A stretch of DNA of 64,000 nt, from positions 1 to 64,000 of the forward strand of contig NZ_SPMX01000002.1 in the NCBI RefSeq assembly GCF_012940005.1. Direction: 5' to 3'. This document shows positions 46,718 through 55,800 of this stretch, piece after piece. The stretch is from Candidatus Accumulibacter contiguus. Lineage in GTDB: Bacteria > Pseudomonadota > Gammaproteobacteria > Burkholderiales > Rhodocyclaceae. Numbering within the stretch: the first letter of the stretch is position 1; each line of letters begins with the position of its first letter. The notes under the pieces are model-generated. The model made no database searches. It had not been told where the DNA came from and was given only the letters and a program-made list of their open reading frames with translations. A program made the translations under genes and the position numbers.

Positions 46718-47626
46718 ATGCCATTGGAAAGGGCTCCTTTGGAACTGTCGAATACCCTGCTGCGCCTGAGAAAACGCCTGGAGAGCCAGGCTGGCAAGGC
46801 GATTGCCGACTACAACATGATCGAGGATGGCGATACGGTTCTGGTCTGCATTTCCGGCGGCAAGGACTCGTACACGCTGCTGTCGCTACTGATGGCCTTG
46901 CGTGAACGTGCACCGGTCGATTTTCGCTTGATCGCCATGAATCTCGACCAGAAACAGCCGGGTTATCCTGCTGATGTGCTACCGAGATATCTGACGAAAA
47001 TTGGTGTCGACTATCGGATCGTCGAACGGGATACCTATTCGGTGGTCAAGAGCAAGATTCCGGAGGGCAAGACGACCTGTTCGCTGTGTTCTCGACTGCG
47101 TCGCGGCATCATTTATCGTACCGCCAAGGAAATCGGTGCCAACAAGATCGCGCTTGGTCACCATCGCGATGACATCGTACACACGCTCTTCCTCAATCTT
47201 TTCTTTGCCGGACAGCTCAAGGCAATGCCGCCCAAACTGGTCACCGACGACGGCGTGCATGTGGTGATCCGACCGCTGGCCTACTGCGGCGAAGCGGACA
47301 TCGCGCGTTTCGCGCGCGGCATGGACTACCCGATCATTCCCTGTAATCTCTGCGGCTCGCAGGACAATCTGCAACGCCAGAAAATTCGCGAAATGATGGC
47401 TGACTGGGATCGGCGCTACCCTGGACGCACGGAATCGGTTTTTTCTGCGCTCCAGAAAATCGTTCCCTCGCATCTGGCCGACCAGACCTTGTTCGACTTC
47501 AAGGATTTGCGTCCCGGGACCGAGCTGACAACCATGGCTGGAGGCGATTCGGTGTTCGACCCGCAGCCACCCGGCGATCGCTGCTCATCGCCGGAAATCA
47601 TTCCGCTACAGGTCGTGCGGCGATGA
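46718..47626 (+). CDS. ttcA: tRNA 2-thiocytidine synthetase TtcA
   Basis: 302 residues. PP-loop ATP-pyrophosphatase signature [11 protein letters not shown], two CxxC motifs ([12 protein letters not shown] and IPCNLCGSQ) that hold the [4Fe-4S] cluster, and the [13 protein letters not shown] segment. TtcA thiolates C32 of certain tRNAs. The sequence around [15 protein letters not shown] fits the family. Downstream lies the cyclase-FHA gene after 85 bases. Confidence 0.95.
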   Translation: MPLERAPLELSNTLLRLRKRLESQAGKAIADYNMIEDGDTVLVCISGGKDSYTLLSLLMALRERAPVDFRLIAMNLDQKQPGYPADVLPRYLTKIGVDYRIVERDTYSVVKSKIPEGKTTCSLCSRLRRGIIYRTAKEIGANKIALGHHRDDIVHTLFLNLFFAGQLKAMPPKLVTDDGVHVVIRPLAYCGEADIARFARGMDYPIIPCNLCGSQDNLQRQKIREMMADWDRRYPGRTESVFSALQKIVPSHLADQTLFDFKDLRPGTELTTMAGGDSVFDPQPPGDRCSSPEIIPLQVVRR

Positions 47627-47711
47627 ACAGCAAGCCCAGCAGCGATGATGACCGGCCTGCAGAATCGATGCAGCAGGCTGATGCCAAGGAACAAGACAGG
47701 GAGTACGATAC

Positions 47712-48607
47712 ATGAGCAGCAGAGAAAGGATGCTGTCGGTAGTGTTTGCTGCGGTTGCCGGGAGCTCACGACTATTCGAAAAACTCGCTGGTGCCGAAGC
47801 CCTGCACGCCGTTGACCGTTGCATGAAACGCATGCGCCGTGGCATTGATGGCTTTCACGGCCGCATTGTGAAGACCGGTCGGGACGACCTCACCGCAGTC
47901 TTCGCCAACGCCAACGATGCCTGCCAGGCGGCCATCGCCATGCAGCGGCGGGTCGCCGACCTGCCACCCGTCTCCGGCGTTCAACTGGCGATCCAGGTCG
48001 GTTTTCATCATGGAGCCGTGATCGAGGAGCTTGGTGAGTTCCTCGGCGAGTGCGTGAACACTGCGGAATCCCTGGCGAGGCTGGCCGGCGCCGGGCAGGT
48101 GTTGACCAGCGGCACCACACAGGTACTTTTGTCGCCGCATCAGCAGTTGTCGATACGCCCCCTGGAAAATCGGTCGATCGCCGGACAGCCTGCTGAACTG
48201 CAGGTCTTCGAAGTGCTCTGGCTTGAGCATGCGAGTGAGCCTGCCAAAGCGATTGTCGAGCCGCATGCGCCCGTGCAGGATAGGGACTGCGGCTTTGCGT
48301 ACGTTATGGTCACATTGTGAAAGTGCTCGACAAGCACCGAACCAGCCTGCTCATGGGCCGTGATACGAGTTGTGAGATCACGGTTCGCGATCGCCGCGCC
48401 TCTCGCAACCACGCGCTGATTGAGCGGCGAGGCGAGCATTTCGTACTTACGGATGTCAGTACCAATGGCACTTTCGTGACGGTCAACGGCGAGCAGGAGC
48501 TGTTTCTGAAGCACGAGGAACTTGCCCTGCACGGCAGCGGAATCATTGCCTTTGCCGCTCCAGCAGGCAGTTCGGGCGCAGACATCGCCGAATTCGAACA
48601 TCTTTGA
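47712..48607 (+). pseudogene. Class III nucleotide-cyclase-like/FHA protein, frameshifted
   Basis: Family members are single chains with an N-terminal cyclase homology domain and a C-terminal FHA domain. Here the cyclase part (from MSSRERMLSVVFAAVAGSS) ends at 48320 and the FHA part (LRLCVRYGHIVKVLD ... LLMGRDTSCEITV ... STNGTFV) is in the -1 frame from about 48284. One extra G in the GGG at 48283-48285 would join them. The GTG at 48317 could start a truncated FHA protein. The first metal-binding aspartate (FADVSGST in relatives) is Ala in FAAVAGSS, while the second site KTGRDDLTAVF keeps its Asp, so catalysis is doubtful even if the frame is intact. Probably a signalling adaptor that binds phosphothreonine. 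Confidence 0.75.
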
Positions 48608-48681
48608 GAAGACCGGGCTGCTGCGCGTATAACGGTGCATGCCACTGGCGACACAGCAACTCTGTTCCGGAATGCCGGCGA

Positions 48682-49389
48682 TTACGCAGGCAAGGTGCGG
48701 GCGACGACCAGCAACACCACCCGCACAGCACCGTGCAACTTCACCGTACGCGCCAATTCGTCCAGTGACGCGCCGGTGGTCATCACATCGTCGATCAGGA
48801 GTAGTCGCTTGCCGGTAAAATCCGATTCGCAGTGAAAGGCACCACGAACATTTCTTGCTCTTTCTCGCCAGGGTAGGTCAGCCTGCATGGCGGTGCGACG
48901 GATGCGGCGGCAACTGCGCGTGTCGATAGGGATTCGGCAGGCTTTGCCGACCGGTCGGGCGAGTTCGAGCGCCTGGTTGAAGCCGCGTTCGCGAAGACGC
49001 AGGGGGTGTAACGGCAAGGGGATGATCAGGTCGGCAAGCTCGTTCTCGCTCAGCAAGGCAAGATGGTGGCCGAAGTAGTCTGCGAGTGCCAGACGATGTC
49101 CATACTTGAATGACTGCACCAGCTTGTCCATCGGGAAGGCATAGCGAAAAGCGGCGAACGTGGCATCGTAGTGCGGTGGCTTGGCGAGGCAGCGGCCACA
49201 GACTTCACCATGCGACGTCGGCAGCGCACAGCGAGGACAGACTGGCAGCGGCAGTCGCGGCAAATCCGCCTCACAGGCTCGACAGAGGAGGTGCTCGCCG
49301 CTGTCGGCGCCGCATAACAGACAGTCCTGCGAAAGCAGCCTTGCGCACGATCTGCGGACCAAGCCGGCGCTTTGAGTTAAGATTGACAT
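48682..49389 (-). CDS. ComF/GntX-family phosphoribosyltransferase-like protein
   Basis: 235 residues. The N-terminal double zinc motif (CLLCGAD, LCRACE, CPRC, CGRC) and C-terminal PRPP-binding motif [12 protein letters not shown] identify the ComF/GntX family, with [14 protein letters not shown] between. ComF is needed for DNA uptake in competent bacteria; in others its role is unclear. It is divergent from bioB, as in many betaproteobacteria. Confidence 0.9.
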   Translation of the reverse strand: MSILTQSAGLVRRSCARLLSQDCLLCGADSGEHLLCRACEADLPRLPLPVCPRCALPTSHGEVCGRCLAKPPHYDATFAAFRYAFPMDKLVQSFKYGHRLALADYFGHHLALLSENELADLIIPLPLHPLRLRERGFNQALELARPVGKACRIPIDTRSCRRIRRTAMQADLPWRERARNVRGAFHCESDFTGKRLLLIDDVMTTGASLDELARTVKLHGAVRVVLLVVARTLPA

Positions 49390-49458
49390 TTTTCAAGTGC
49401 TCGCAAAGAATCCGTACTGCCGGGCCTTAATTTACCCCAACCCTTAGGTTTACCGACC

Positions 49459-50451
49459 ATGAATGCCATTCCTCAAGCCGCCGCGCTTACTCCCGAACAT
49501 GCTGCCGCTGCAGCCCGCACAGCGTGCTGGACTGTCGCCGAAGTCGAGGCGCTATACCAGCTTCCCCTGATGGACCTGATCTTCCGTGCACAACAGGTGC
49601 ACCGCGAGAACTTTGACGCCAATGAGATTCAACTCTCGACGCTGCTCTCCGTCAAGACCGGCGGTTGTTCCGAGGATTGCGGCTATTGCTCGCAGGCGGC
49701 ACGCTACAATACCGAAACCGGACGTGAAGCCTTGCTGCCGCTCGACGAGGTCATCGCCGCGGCGCAGGCCGCCAAGGACAAGGGCGCCTCGCGCTTCTGC
49801 ATGGGTGCTGCCTGGCGAGGTCCGAAAGACAAGGATCTCGCGAAAGTCAGCGAAATGATCCGCGCCGTCAAGGGCCTCGGTCTGCAGACCTGCGTCACCC
49901 TGGGCATGCTCAAGGATGGCCAGGCCAACGAACTCAAGGAAGCCGGTCTCGATTACTACAACCACAACCTCGATACCGATGCCTCTTTCTATGGACAGGT
50001 GATCACCACCCACAAGCACGCCGACCGCATCGATACCCTTGGCCAGGTACGTGAGGCCGGCATCAAAGTCTGTTCCGGAGGAATCATCGGCATGGGCGAG
50101 TCGCGCCGCAACCGCGCTGCGCTGATCGTCCAGCTTGCCAGCCTCAATCCGCCGCCGGAATCGGTGCCGATCAACAATCTGGTACCGATTCCCGGTACAC
50201 CGCTGGCCGATGTTGCGCCGATCGATGGTTTCGAGTTCGTGCGCACCATTGCCGCCGCGCGCATCACCATGCCATCCAGTTTCGTACGTCTGTCGGCCGG
50301 CCGTCAGGCGATGGCCGAAGAACTGCAGGCCCTGTGTTTTCTGGCTGGCGCCAATTCGATCTTCTACGGTGACAAACTGCTGACCACCGGCAACCCTGAA
50401 GCCGATCGTGATCAAGTGCTGTTCGAGAAGCTTGGGCTACGGCCGATCTAG
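49459..50451 (+). CDS. bioB: Biotin synthase
   Basis: 330 residues. Radical-SAM cluster motif [12 protein letters not shown] (CxxxCxxC), followed by AWRGPKDKD and YYNHNLDT, and the GGIIGMGES element. It inserts sulfur into dethiobiotin, the last step of biotin synthesis, using a second [2Fe-2S] cluster. The gene lies 15 bases before bioC; bioF and bioD are not in the window. No complete BirA operator was found upstream, only a GGTTTAC half-site near 49450. Confidence 0.96.
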   Translation: MNAIPQAAALTPEHAAAAARTACWTVAEVEALYQLPLMDLIFRAQQVHRENFDANEIQLSTLLSVKTGGCSEDCGYCSQAARYNTETGREALLPLDEVIAAAQAAKDKGASRFCMGAAWRGPKDKDLAKVSEMIRAVKGLGLQTCVTLGMLKDGQANELKEAGLDYYNHNLDTDASFYGQVITTHKHADRIDTLGQVREAGIKVCSGGIIGMGESRRNRAALIVQLASLNPPPESVPINNLVPIPGTPLADVAPIDGFEFVRTIAAARITMPSSFVRLSAGRQAMAEELQALCFLAGANSIFYGDKLLTTGNPEADRDQVLFEKLGLRPI

Positions 50452-50466
50452 GCGAGCCAGTCGTCA

Positions 50467-51354
50467 ATGAAGGCACCGGCGCAGTTCGTCGAGCAGCGCC
50501 AGGTGCGACGAAATTTTGCGCGGGCGGCGTCGACCTACGACGAGGTAGCAGTTCTGCAGCGCGAAATCGGCAGTCGCATGCTCGAACGCCTCGACTATGT
50601 GCGTATCGAGCCGCAGCGTGTCCTCGATCTCGGTTGCGGCACCGGTGCCAGTCTCACCGCGCTGCGTGAACATTATCCCAAAGCTTTGCTTCTTGGCGTC
50701 GATCTTTGCGCAGCGATGCTGCAGGCGGGACAGGCACAACGCTCGCGGCTGCGCTACTTGCTGCCGTTTCTGCGCGGCAGGCAAGCGCCGCTGCTGGTCG
50801 CGGATGCAGCCTGCCTGCCCTTGCCAAGGCAGTCGATCGATCTCGTCTGGTCAAATCTGATGCTGCACTGGCTTGATGATCCACTGGCAGTGTTTCGTGA
50901 AGTGCATCGGCTGCTCGCCATCAATGGGCTGCTGATGTTCTCGACTTTTGGACCGGACACCCTGAAAGAACTGCGCGCCAGTTTTGCCGATGGTTACGTC
51001 CATACCCAGCGTTTTACCGACCTGCACGACTACGGCGACATGCTTGTCGAGTGTGGTTTTACCGACCCGGTGATGGATGCGGAGGTCCTGACCATGACCT
51101 ACGCGAGCTTTGACGACCTGCTCAACGATTTGCGCAGAAGTGGCTCGACCTGTGCCATGCGGGCTCGCCGGCATGGCCTGATGGGGCGCTCGGCCTGGGC
51201 CGCGGCGCGCGCTGCCTATCCACAACTCGCGCACTCCGGACGGCTGCCGGCGACCGTTGAAGTGGTCTATGGACATGCCTGGAAAGCGCCACCGAGAAAG
51301 ACCGCTGACGGGCGGGCGATTGTCCGTTTCGATCCCAGACAGCGCATGCGTTGA
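50467..51354 (+). CDS. bioC: Malonyl-ACP O-methyltransferase BioC
   Basis: 295 residues. Family start QVRRNFARAASTYDEVAVLQREIG is typical, followed by the SAM loop VLDLGCGTGAS, and later WSNLMLHWLDDP and FSTFGPDTLKELR. BioC methylates malonyl-ACP so the fatty-acid machinery can build the pimeloyl chain. It is directly downstream of bioB. The end is convergent with dsbB, 28 bases away. Confidence 0.92.
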   Translation: MKAPAQFVEQRQVRRNFARAASTYDEVAVLQREIGSRMLERLDYVRIEPQRVLDLGCGTGASLTALREHYPKALLLGVDLCAAMLQAGQAQRSRLRYLLPFLRGRQAPLLVADAACLPLPRQSIDLVWSNLMLHWLDDPLAVFREVHRLLAINGLLMFSTFGPDTLKELRASFADGYVHTQRFTDLHDYGDMLVECGFTDPVMDAEVLTMTYASFDDLLNDLRRSGSTCAMRARRHGLMGRSAWAAARAAYPQLAHSGRLPATVEVVYGHAWKAPPRKTADGRAIVRFDPRQRMR

Positions 51355-51382
51355 TCCGGCAACCTGCGTTTCAGCGCGGTCT

Positions 51383-51871
51383 CTAGCACTCGCCGCGCCT
51401 CATCACCAGTACGGCAGCGACGACCAGAATAGCCAGAAAACAAAGACAAGACCAGTTGGCCATCGACAGGCCGAGGAACAGCCAGTCCTTGCTTGAACAG
51501 AAACCGGTGGCCATGAACAGCGACGGCCAGCGTACGCCAAACCAGTCGACAATCTGCTCGATCAGCGTCGGCTCACCAAAACCGCAGGCCATGCTCGCGT
51601 CGGGCAGAAGCTGCAGCCAGCTCTGGTAGGCTGCGGTCGCCAGGCCGCCGGCTGCCGTCAGGCCGAGCGGCACGCCCCAGAAGCGGGAGTAGCCGGGCAA
51701 CAGCACACCGGCCAGCGCGAACAAGGCAATCAGCAGATAGAGCAGGCGCTGAAAGATGCACAGAGGACACGCCTGCAGCCTGAGCATCTCGCCGAGCAAC
51801 CATCCGGCCAGCGTCAGACCGGTCGCCGCCAGCATCAGCAGGCCGAAGGCAAGACGCGGCGAAACGCGCAT
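51383..51871 (-). CDS. dsbB: Disulfide bond formation protein B
   Basis: 162 residues with four membrane spans. First periplasmic cysteine pair in LQACPLCIFQR (CxxC), second pair in SMACGFGEP and ATGFCSSKD, as in DsbB. It oxidises DsbA and passes electrons to quinone. The partner dsbA is at 30163-30810. It follows the desaturase gene with 12 bases between, suggesting co-transcription. Confidence 0.93.
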   Translation of the reverse strand: MRVSPRLAFGLLMLAATGLTLAGWLLGEMLRLQACPLCIFQRLLYLLIALFALAGVLLPGYSRFWGVPLGLTAAGGLATAAYQSWLQLLPDASMACGFGEPTLIEQIVDWFGVRWPSLFMATGFCSSKDWLFLGLSMANWSCLCFLAILVVAAVLVMRRGEC

Positions 51872-51883
51872 CAGTGGGCTCGA

Positions 51884-53047
51884 TCAGGCCAGTACATAGC
51901 TGCGCAGGCGCAGCGATAGTTCCTGCAACTGCCGAACTCCCGAATGCTCGGCGCGCTCGCACCAGTCCTGCAAAGCCTTGAGCAGATGCTCACGGGACGC
52001 GTTCGAGCGTTCCCAGACGGCCACCAGTTCCTCGCGCATGGCGTAAGCGGTTTGCAGCGCACGACTCTCGCCGAGCAGCAACTCGAGTCGCCCGCGCTGT
52101 TCCTGCGGAACAGCACCGGCATCCGCCGCCAGCCAGCGTTTCATGCCCTTGAAGCGACTGCCGTCCTGCAGCGTGACGAGTTCCTCGCGGTATACCTGTT
52201 TCAGCGAGCGAGCGTACTGCGAAAGTACGTCGTAACGGTTAATGATTACCGCCTGCAGGGTGTCGAAATCGACGACCGGCCGCAGATGACCCAGACGTGG
52301 TCTGGGTGCCACCTTCTTCACATGTGCCAGGCCAAGTGCAGAAAGGATGCGGATATAGAGCCAGCCGATGTCGACTTCGTACCATTGGATCGACAACCTG
52401 GCAGAAGTCGGAAAGGTGTGATGGTTGTTGTGCAGCTCTTCTCCACCAATCAGGATACCCCAGGGGGAAATGTTGGTGCTGGCGTCCGGGGAAGCGAAAT
52501 TACGGTAGCCCCAGAAGTGCCCGAGACCATTGATCACGCCAGCCGCCCAGAATGGAATCCAGGCCATCTGCGCAACCCAGATCAGGGTGCCCGGCAGCAC
52601 GCCCAAAACCGCGATGTCGATGAGCAGCATGAGCAGGACGCCGAGTTTGTGCCATGGCGAGTAGAGATGATTCTCGAGCCAGTCGTCGGGTGTGCCGCGG
52701 CCGTAACGCTCGATGGTATCCTGGTTTCGGGCCTCCCTGACGTAGAGCAAGACGCCGGTCCAGAGGACCCTGTGAATGCCGAAAACCTGCGGACTGTGCG
52801 GGTCTTCCGCAGTCTCGCACTTGGCGTGATGCTTGCGATGGATCGATGCCCACTCCCTGGTCACCATGCCGGTACTCATCCACAGCCACAGGCGAAAGAA
52901 ATGTGCGACCAGAGGATGCAGATCCAGTGCACGATGCGCCTGATAACGGTGTAGGAAGATGGTCACCGCGGCGATCGTGACATGCGTCAAACCCAGGGTG
53001 AGCAACACATAAGCCCACCAGGGCCAATCGACTAATCCAGCGTACAT
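51884..53047 (-). CDS. Membrane acyl (delta-9 type) fatty-acid desaturase
   Basis: 387 residues from ATG at 53047, with AAGGA 8 bases upstream; the open frame to 53218 lacks another start with a site. Three histidine boxes for the di-iron centre: HRYQAH (about 33), HRKHH (about 71) and HNNHH (about 208), with membrane spans between. It introduces cis double bonds into acyl-CoA or phospholipid acyl chains. The roughly 120-residue C-terminal extension after the third box is longer than in plant/animal homologues and helical. A good promoter and an adjacent palindrome lie upstream (53076-53128). Confidence 0.9.
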   Translation of the reverse strand: MYAGLVDWPWWAYVLLTLGLTHVTIAAVTIFLHRYQAHRALDLHPLVAHFFRLWLWMSTGMVTREWASIHRKHHAKCETAEDPHSPQVFGIHRVLWTGVLLYVREARNQDTIERYGRGTPDDWLENHLYSPWHKLGVLLMLLIDIAVLGVLPGTLIWVAQMAWIPFWAAGVINGLGHFWGYRNFASPDASTNISPWGILIGGEELHNNHHTFPTSARLSIQWYEVDIGWLYIRILSALGLAHVKKVAPRPRLGHLRPVVDFDTLQAVIINRYDVLSQYARSLKQVYREELVTLQDGSRFKGMKRWLAADAGAVPQEQRGRLELLLGESRALQTAYAMREELVAVWERSNASREHLLKALQDWCERAEHSGVRQLQELSLRLRSYVLA

Positions 53048-53075
53048 AAACCGTCCTTTAATGAGCAAGCACGCG

Positions 53076-53103
53076 ATTCTAAGGCAATAAGCCGTCGTGC
53101 CAA
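53076..53103 (-). promoter_or_regulatory. Sigma70-like promoter of the desaturase gene
   Basis: On the minus strand TTGGCA (53103-53098), a 16-base spacer and TAGAAT (53081-53076) fit the sigma70 pattern. The start point would be near 53069, giving a leader of about 20 bases before the desaturase ATG. Confidence 0.55.
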
Positions 53104-53109
53104 AGCAAC

Positions 53110-53128
53110 TTGTCAGAAACTTTGACAA
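53110..53128. promoter_or_regulatory. Palindrome TTGTCA-N7-TGACAA, candidate operator
   Basis: A perfect six-base inverted repeat with a seven-base centre, six bases upstream of the desaturase -35 box and 110 bases before the rstA start. The position suits an activator or repressor that senses membrane state, but the cognate regulator is unknown; the adjacent RstA is one candidate. Confidence 0.5.
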
Positions 53129-53237
53129 ACCCTGGGGGTATTCGCCACCGGCAGGCTTTGTGGGTCGCCGGCAGGCCAAACACGGCCTTCTCGGGTGCAA
53201 GTGTGTACGCACAGCCACAAGCCGTTATCATTGGCGA

Positions 53238-53969
53238 ATGAAAACACATATCCTGCTGGTCGAGGACGATGAGCGCCTCGCCAACCTGACTGCCGAGTAC
53301 CTGCGAAAGAACGATTTCGAGGTCCAGATCGAGCCGCGTGGCAACACTGCCGAGGCACGCATTCTCGACGAACGACCCGACCTGGTCATTCTCGACGTGA
53401 TGCTGCCCGGCAAGGACGGATTCGAGGTCTGCCGCACCGTCCGCCCGCATTACGGCGGGGTGATCCTGATGCTGACGGCACGCGACGAGGACTTCGACCA
53501 GATCCTTGGCCTGGAACTCGGTGCCGATGATTACATTGCCAAACCGGTACAGCCGCGCCTGCTGCTGGCGCGCATCAAGGCCTTGCTGCGCCGCTCACCG
53601 GTCAACCCGGGCAGCACTGGCAGCACTGGCAGCGACTCGGCGGAACCAGGCGAACCTTCCGAACTGGCTTTTGGCAGCTTTCGTATCAGCCAGGCGACCC
53701 GCAGCACGCAGCTCGGCAGCAATGGCATCGACCTGACCACAGCCGAATTCGATCTGCTGTGGCTGCTCGCCCGCCACGCCGGCAGCATCCTGTCTCGCGA
53801 CGACCTGCTGCAGGAACTGCGCGGGATCGGCTTTGATGGGCTAGACCGCTCGATTGACGCCCGCATTTCAAGGCTGCGCCGCAAGCTCGGAGACGATCCG
53901 GAAAACCCGACGCGAATCAAGACCGTACGCGGCAAGGGCTATCTGTTCAGCAAGCATGACTGGCAATAG
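53238..53969 (+). CDS. rstA: OmpR-family response regulator (RstA-like)
   Basis: 243 residues from ATG at 53238. Receiver domain with acidic DD pair (LLVEDDE), phospho-acceptor Asp53 in VILDVMLPGKDG and conserved Lys in YIAKPV; a Gly/Ser linker (GSTGSTGS, built from a 12-base DNA repeat) leads to a winged-helix DNA-binding domain (DGLDRSIDARISRLRRKLGD, VRGKGYLF). Similar throughout to RstA. It overlaps the sensor kinase gene by 14 bases, so both are made together. Targets unknown; the divergent desaturase promoter is near. Confidence 0.88.
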   Translation: MKTHILLVEDDERLANLTAEYLRKNDFEVQIEPRGNTAEARILDERPDLVILDVMLPGKDGFEVCRTVRPHYGGVILMLTARDEDFDQILGLELGADDYIAKPVQPRLLLARIKALLRRSPVNPGSTGSTGSDSAEPGEPSELAFGSFRISQATRSTQLGSNGIDLTTAEFDLLWLLARHAGSILSRDDLLQELRGIGFDGLDRSIDARISRLRRKLGDDPENPTRIKTVRGKGYLFSKHDWQ

Positions 53970-55362
53970 CAACAAGCTGCTCGCCATCCTCGGGACTTAC
54001 AAGCCGGCGCCCTGGCGAGGGCGCTACAGCCTATCCCGACTATTCTTCAATTTCTACCTGCTGGTCATGGGCTCCTTCGTGGCCATTGCGATCTTTGCCG
54101 ACTTCGTCATTTCGACTGCGGTCAAGGGCATCACCGACGACTACACCAGCCGCTTCATGCGCGGCACGGTGCTCCTGATCGAAGACGAACTGTTTCGCAG
54201 GCCACGTTCGGAATGGCCAAAGACGATCGCAGCGCTCGATCGGAAGTTCGCCTACAAGCTTGACATCGTCGACCGCTGGACGCTGAATCTGCCGCCAATA
54301 CAGGCAGAGAGACTCGATAGTGGAGAACTGGCGATTGACGCGCAGGGAGACATCATCTACCACCGCCTCAAACAGACCCCGCAGATTCTGGTAGTCGGCC
54401 CGATTTCCCCCGAGCGCAACCCGGAATACCCGCGCGGGATTCCGCTCGATCTACGCATCAGTCTGCTGACCTGGAGTCTGATCGGTGTCTGTCTGGCGAT
54501 TGTCGTGTGGCTATGGGTGCATCCGGTCTGGCGAGATCTGGAAGCGATGCGACAGACCGCACGCGCCCTCGGCGAGGGACTCTTCGCGGCGCGTGCCCCA
54601 AGCATGCGCAGCAGTGCTTTCAGACCGCTGGCAGAAACTCTGAACGGGATGGCCGAACGGATCCAGCAGTTGATTGCAACGCAGAAGGAGTTGTCGAGCG
54701 CCATCTCGCACGAGTTGCGCACACCGATTGCGCGCCTGCGCTTCGCGCTCGAGATGCTGGCGGAAACTCCTGACCCAAACGAGCGTGAGCGTTTGTGGCG
54801 AACGATGGAAGCTGACCTCGATGAACTCGACGGCCTGATCGATTCCAGTTTGACCTACGCTCGCTTCGAGCGCGAGCAGCCTGACCTCGACCTGACCGCG
54901 GTCGAGATCGCTCCCTGGCTTGAAGAACAGGTGGAGGCCAGCCGCGTGCTGGCGCGCAAGCTTGAGCTGCAGGTCGACAACACCGCCTTGCCGCCGCTGC
55001 TGCGCGTTGAACTCGATCGCAGAAGCATGCCATACGCGATCACCAACCTGCTGCGCAACGCCATCAAGTACGCCAGGACGCGTATCCGGGTCAGTACGGA
55101 AGTGCGCGATGGCCGGATCCAGGTGCACGTCGACGACGACGGCATCGGCATACCGGCTGATGAACGTGAACGTGTCTTCTCTGCCTTCACCCGCCTCGAC
55201 CGTTCGCGCGACCGTGCGACCGGTGGTTACGGACTCGGGCTGGCGATCGCACGACTGGTACTGGAACAGCATGGCGGCAATGCCAGCGCCGCGGCATCAC
55301 CGCTTGGCGGGGCCCGCTTCACGCTCAGCTGGCCCCTGTCACAGAACGTCACGGAAAGCTGA
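53956..55362 (+). CDS. rstB: Sensor histidine kinase (RstB-like)
   Basis: 468 residues from ATG at 53956, inside the end of the regulator gene. First membrane span about 25-50, a periplasmic sensor of about 120 residues, second span (SLIGVCLAIVVWLWV), HAMP linker, DHp domain with the phospho-accepting His in SSAISHELRTPIARLRF, and HATPase domain with NLLRNAIKY, DDDGIGIP and GGYGLGLAIA. The LVVGPISPERN region near the second span resembles RstB. It phosphorylates the paired RstA-like regulator. The signal is unknown. Confidence 0.88.
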   Translation: MTGNSNKLLAILGTYKPAPWRGRYSLSRLFFNFYLLVMGSFVAIAIFADFVISTAVKGITDDYTSRFMRGTVLLIEDELFRRPRSEWPKTIAALDRKFAYKLDIVDRWTLNLPPIQAERLDSGELAIDAQGDIIYHRLKQTPQILVVGPISPERNPEYPRGIPLDLRISLLTWSLIGVCLAIVVWLWVHPVWRDLEAMRQTARALGEGLFAARAPSMRSSAFRPLAETLNGMAERIQQLIATQKELSSAISHELRTPIARLRFALEMLAETPDPNERERLWRTMEADLDELDGLIDSSLTYARFEREQPDLDLTAVEIAPWLEEQVEASRVLARKLELQVDNTALPPLLRVELDRRSMPYAITNLLRNAIKYARTRIRVSTEVRDGRIQVHVDDDGIGIPADERERVFSAFTRLDRSRDRATGGYGLGLAIARLVLEQHGGNASAAASPLGGARFTLSWPLSQNVTES

Positions 55363-55441
55363 CGCAATTGCTGCAGACGAATGCTCTGGTCGGCCTCTAT
55401 CATTGCTTCCCATGTACAGAACAACGATCAAGGAAGACAAG

Positions 55442-55597
55442 ATGAGCGACTTCAAGCTGAACTGCGAGCACTTCCTCGCCACTACACGTCAACACTTCTT
55501 CGCCAGTGACTCGGCCTCGTCCGGCCAGCAGGGCGTTTCTGAAGATGATTCTGCGGATCACTTCTGCGAAACAGCGCACGGCGCACACTGCGGGTAG
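55442..55597 (+). CDS. Small Cys/His-containing protein (51 aa)
   Basis: Starts at ATG 55442 with AAGGAAG 6-9 bases before it, ends at TAG 55597. Acidic middle (GVSEDDSADHF) and a C-terminal CETAHGAHCG motif that could bind a metal, with one further Cys near the start. No family recognised. It lies between the sensor kinase and another small ORF and ahead of a strong terminator, so it may be part of the two-component operon. Confidence 0.5.
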   Translation: MSDFKLNCEHFLATTRQHFFASDSASSGQQGVSEDDSADHFCETAHGAHCG

Positions 55598-55795
55598 ATG
55601 AGGGCGGTGGCGCAACTCCCGCAGCCCTTCCCGGTGGCTGAAGGAATCGGCATCTTCATCGGGATTGTCGCTTGGGATGTGCTCAGCGCCGGAGAAATGG
55701 AACTGCTCAAGGCTTCGCTGATCGCCGCCGTCGGCGCGCTGGTCTGGTACGGCGCACGCTGCTGGCTGAGCAGGCGCAGGCGCCGAACATCATGA
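55598..55795 (+). CDS. Small membrane protein (65 aa)
   Basis: ATG at 55598 follows the stop codon of the preceding small gene with no gap. Two hydrophobic stretches (EGIGIFIGIVAWDVL, LLKASLIAAVGALVWYGA) precede a strongly basic C-terminus (SRRRRRTS), implying two short membrane spans or one span plus a re-entrant loop with the tail in the cytoplasm. Family not recognised. A strong terminator lies 56 bases downstream. Confidence 0.55.
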   Translation: MRAVAQLPQPFPVAEGIGIFIGIVAWDVLSAGEMELLKASLIAAVGALVWYGARCWLSRRRRRTS

Positions 55796-55800
55796 CCGTA

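Noticed and set aside
49430-49458. BirA-type operator before bioB
   Set aside because: Only one half-site (GGTTTAC) is visible; the mirrored half is missing at the expected spacing.
53122-53127. TTGACA as -35 box of the rstA promoter
   Set aside because: No -10 hexamer at 16-18 bases; the sequence is better explained as the right arm of the palindrome.
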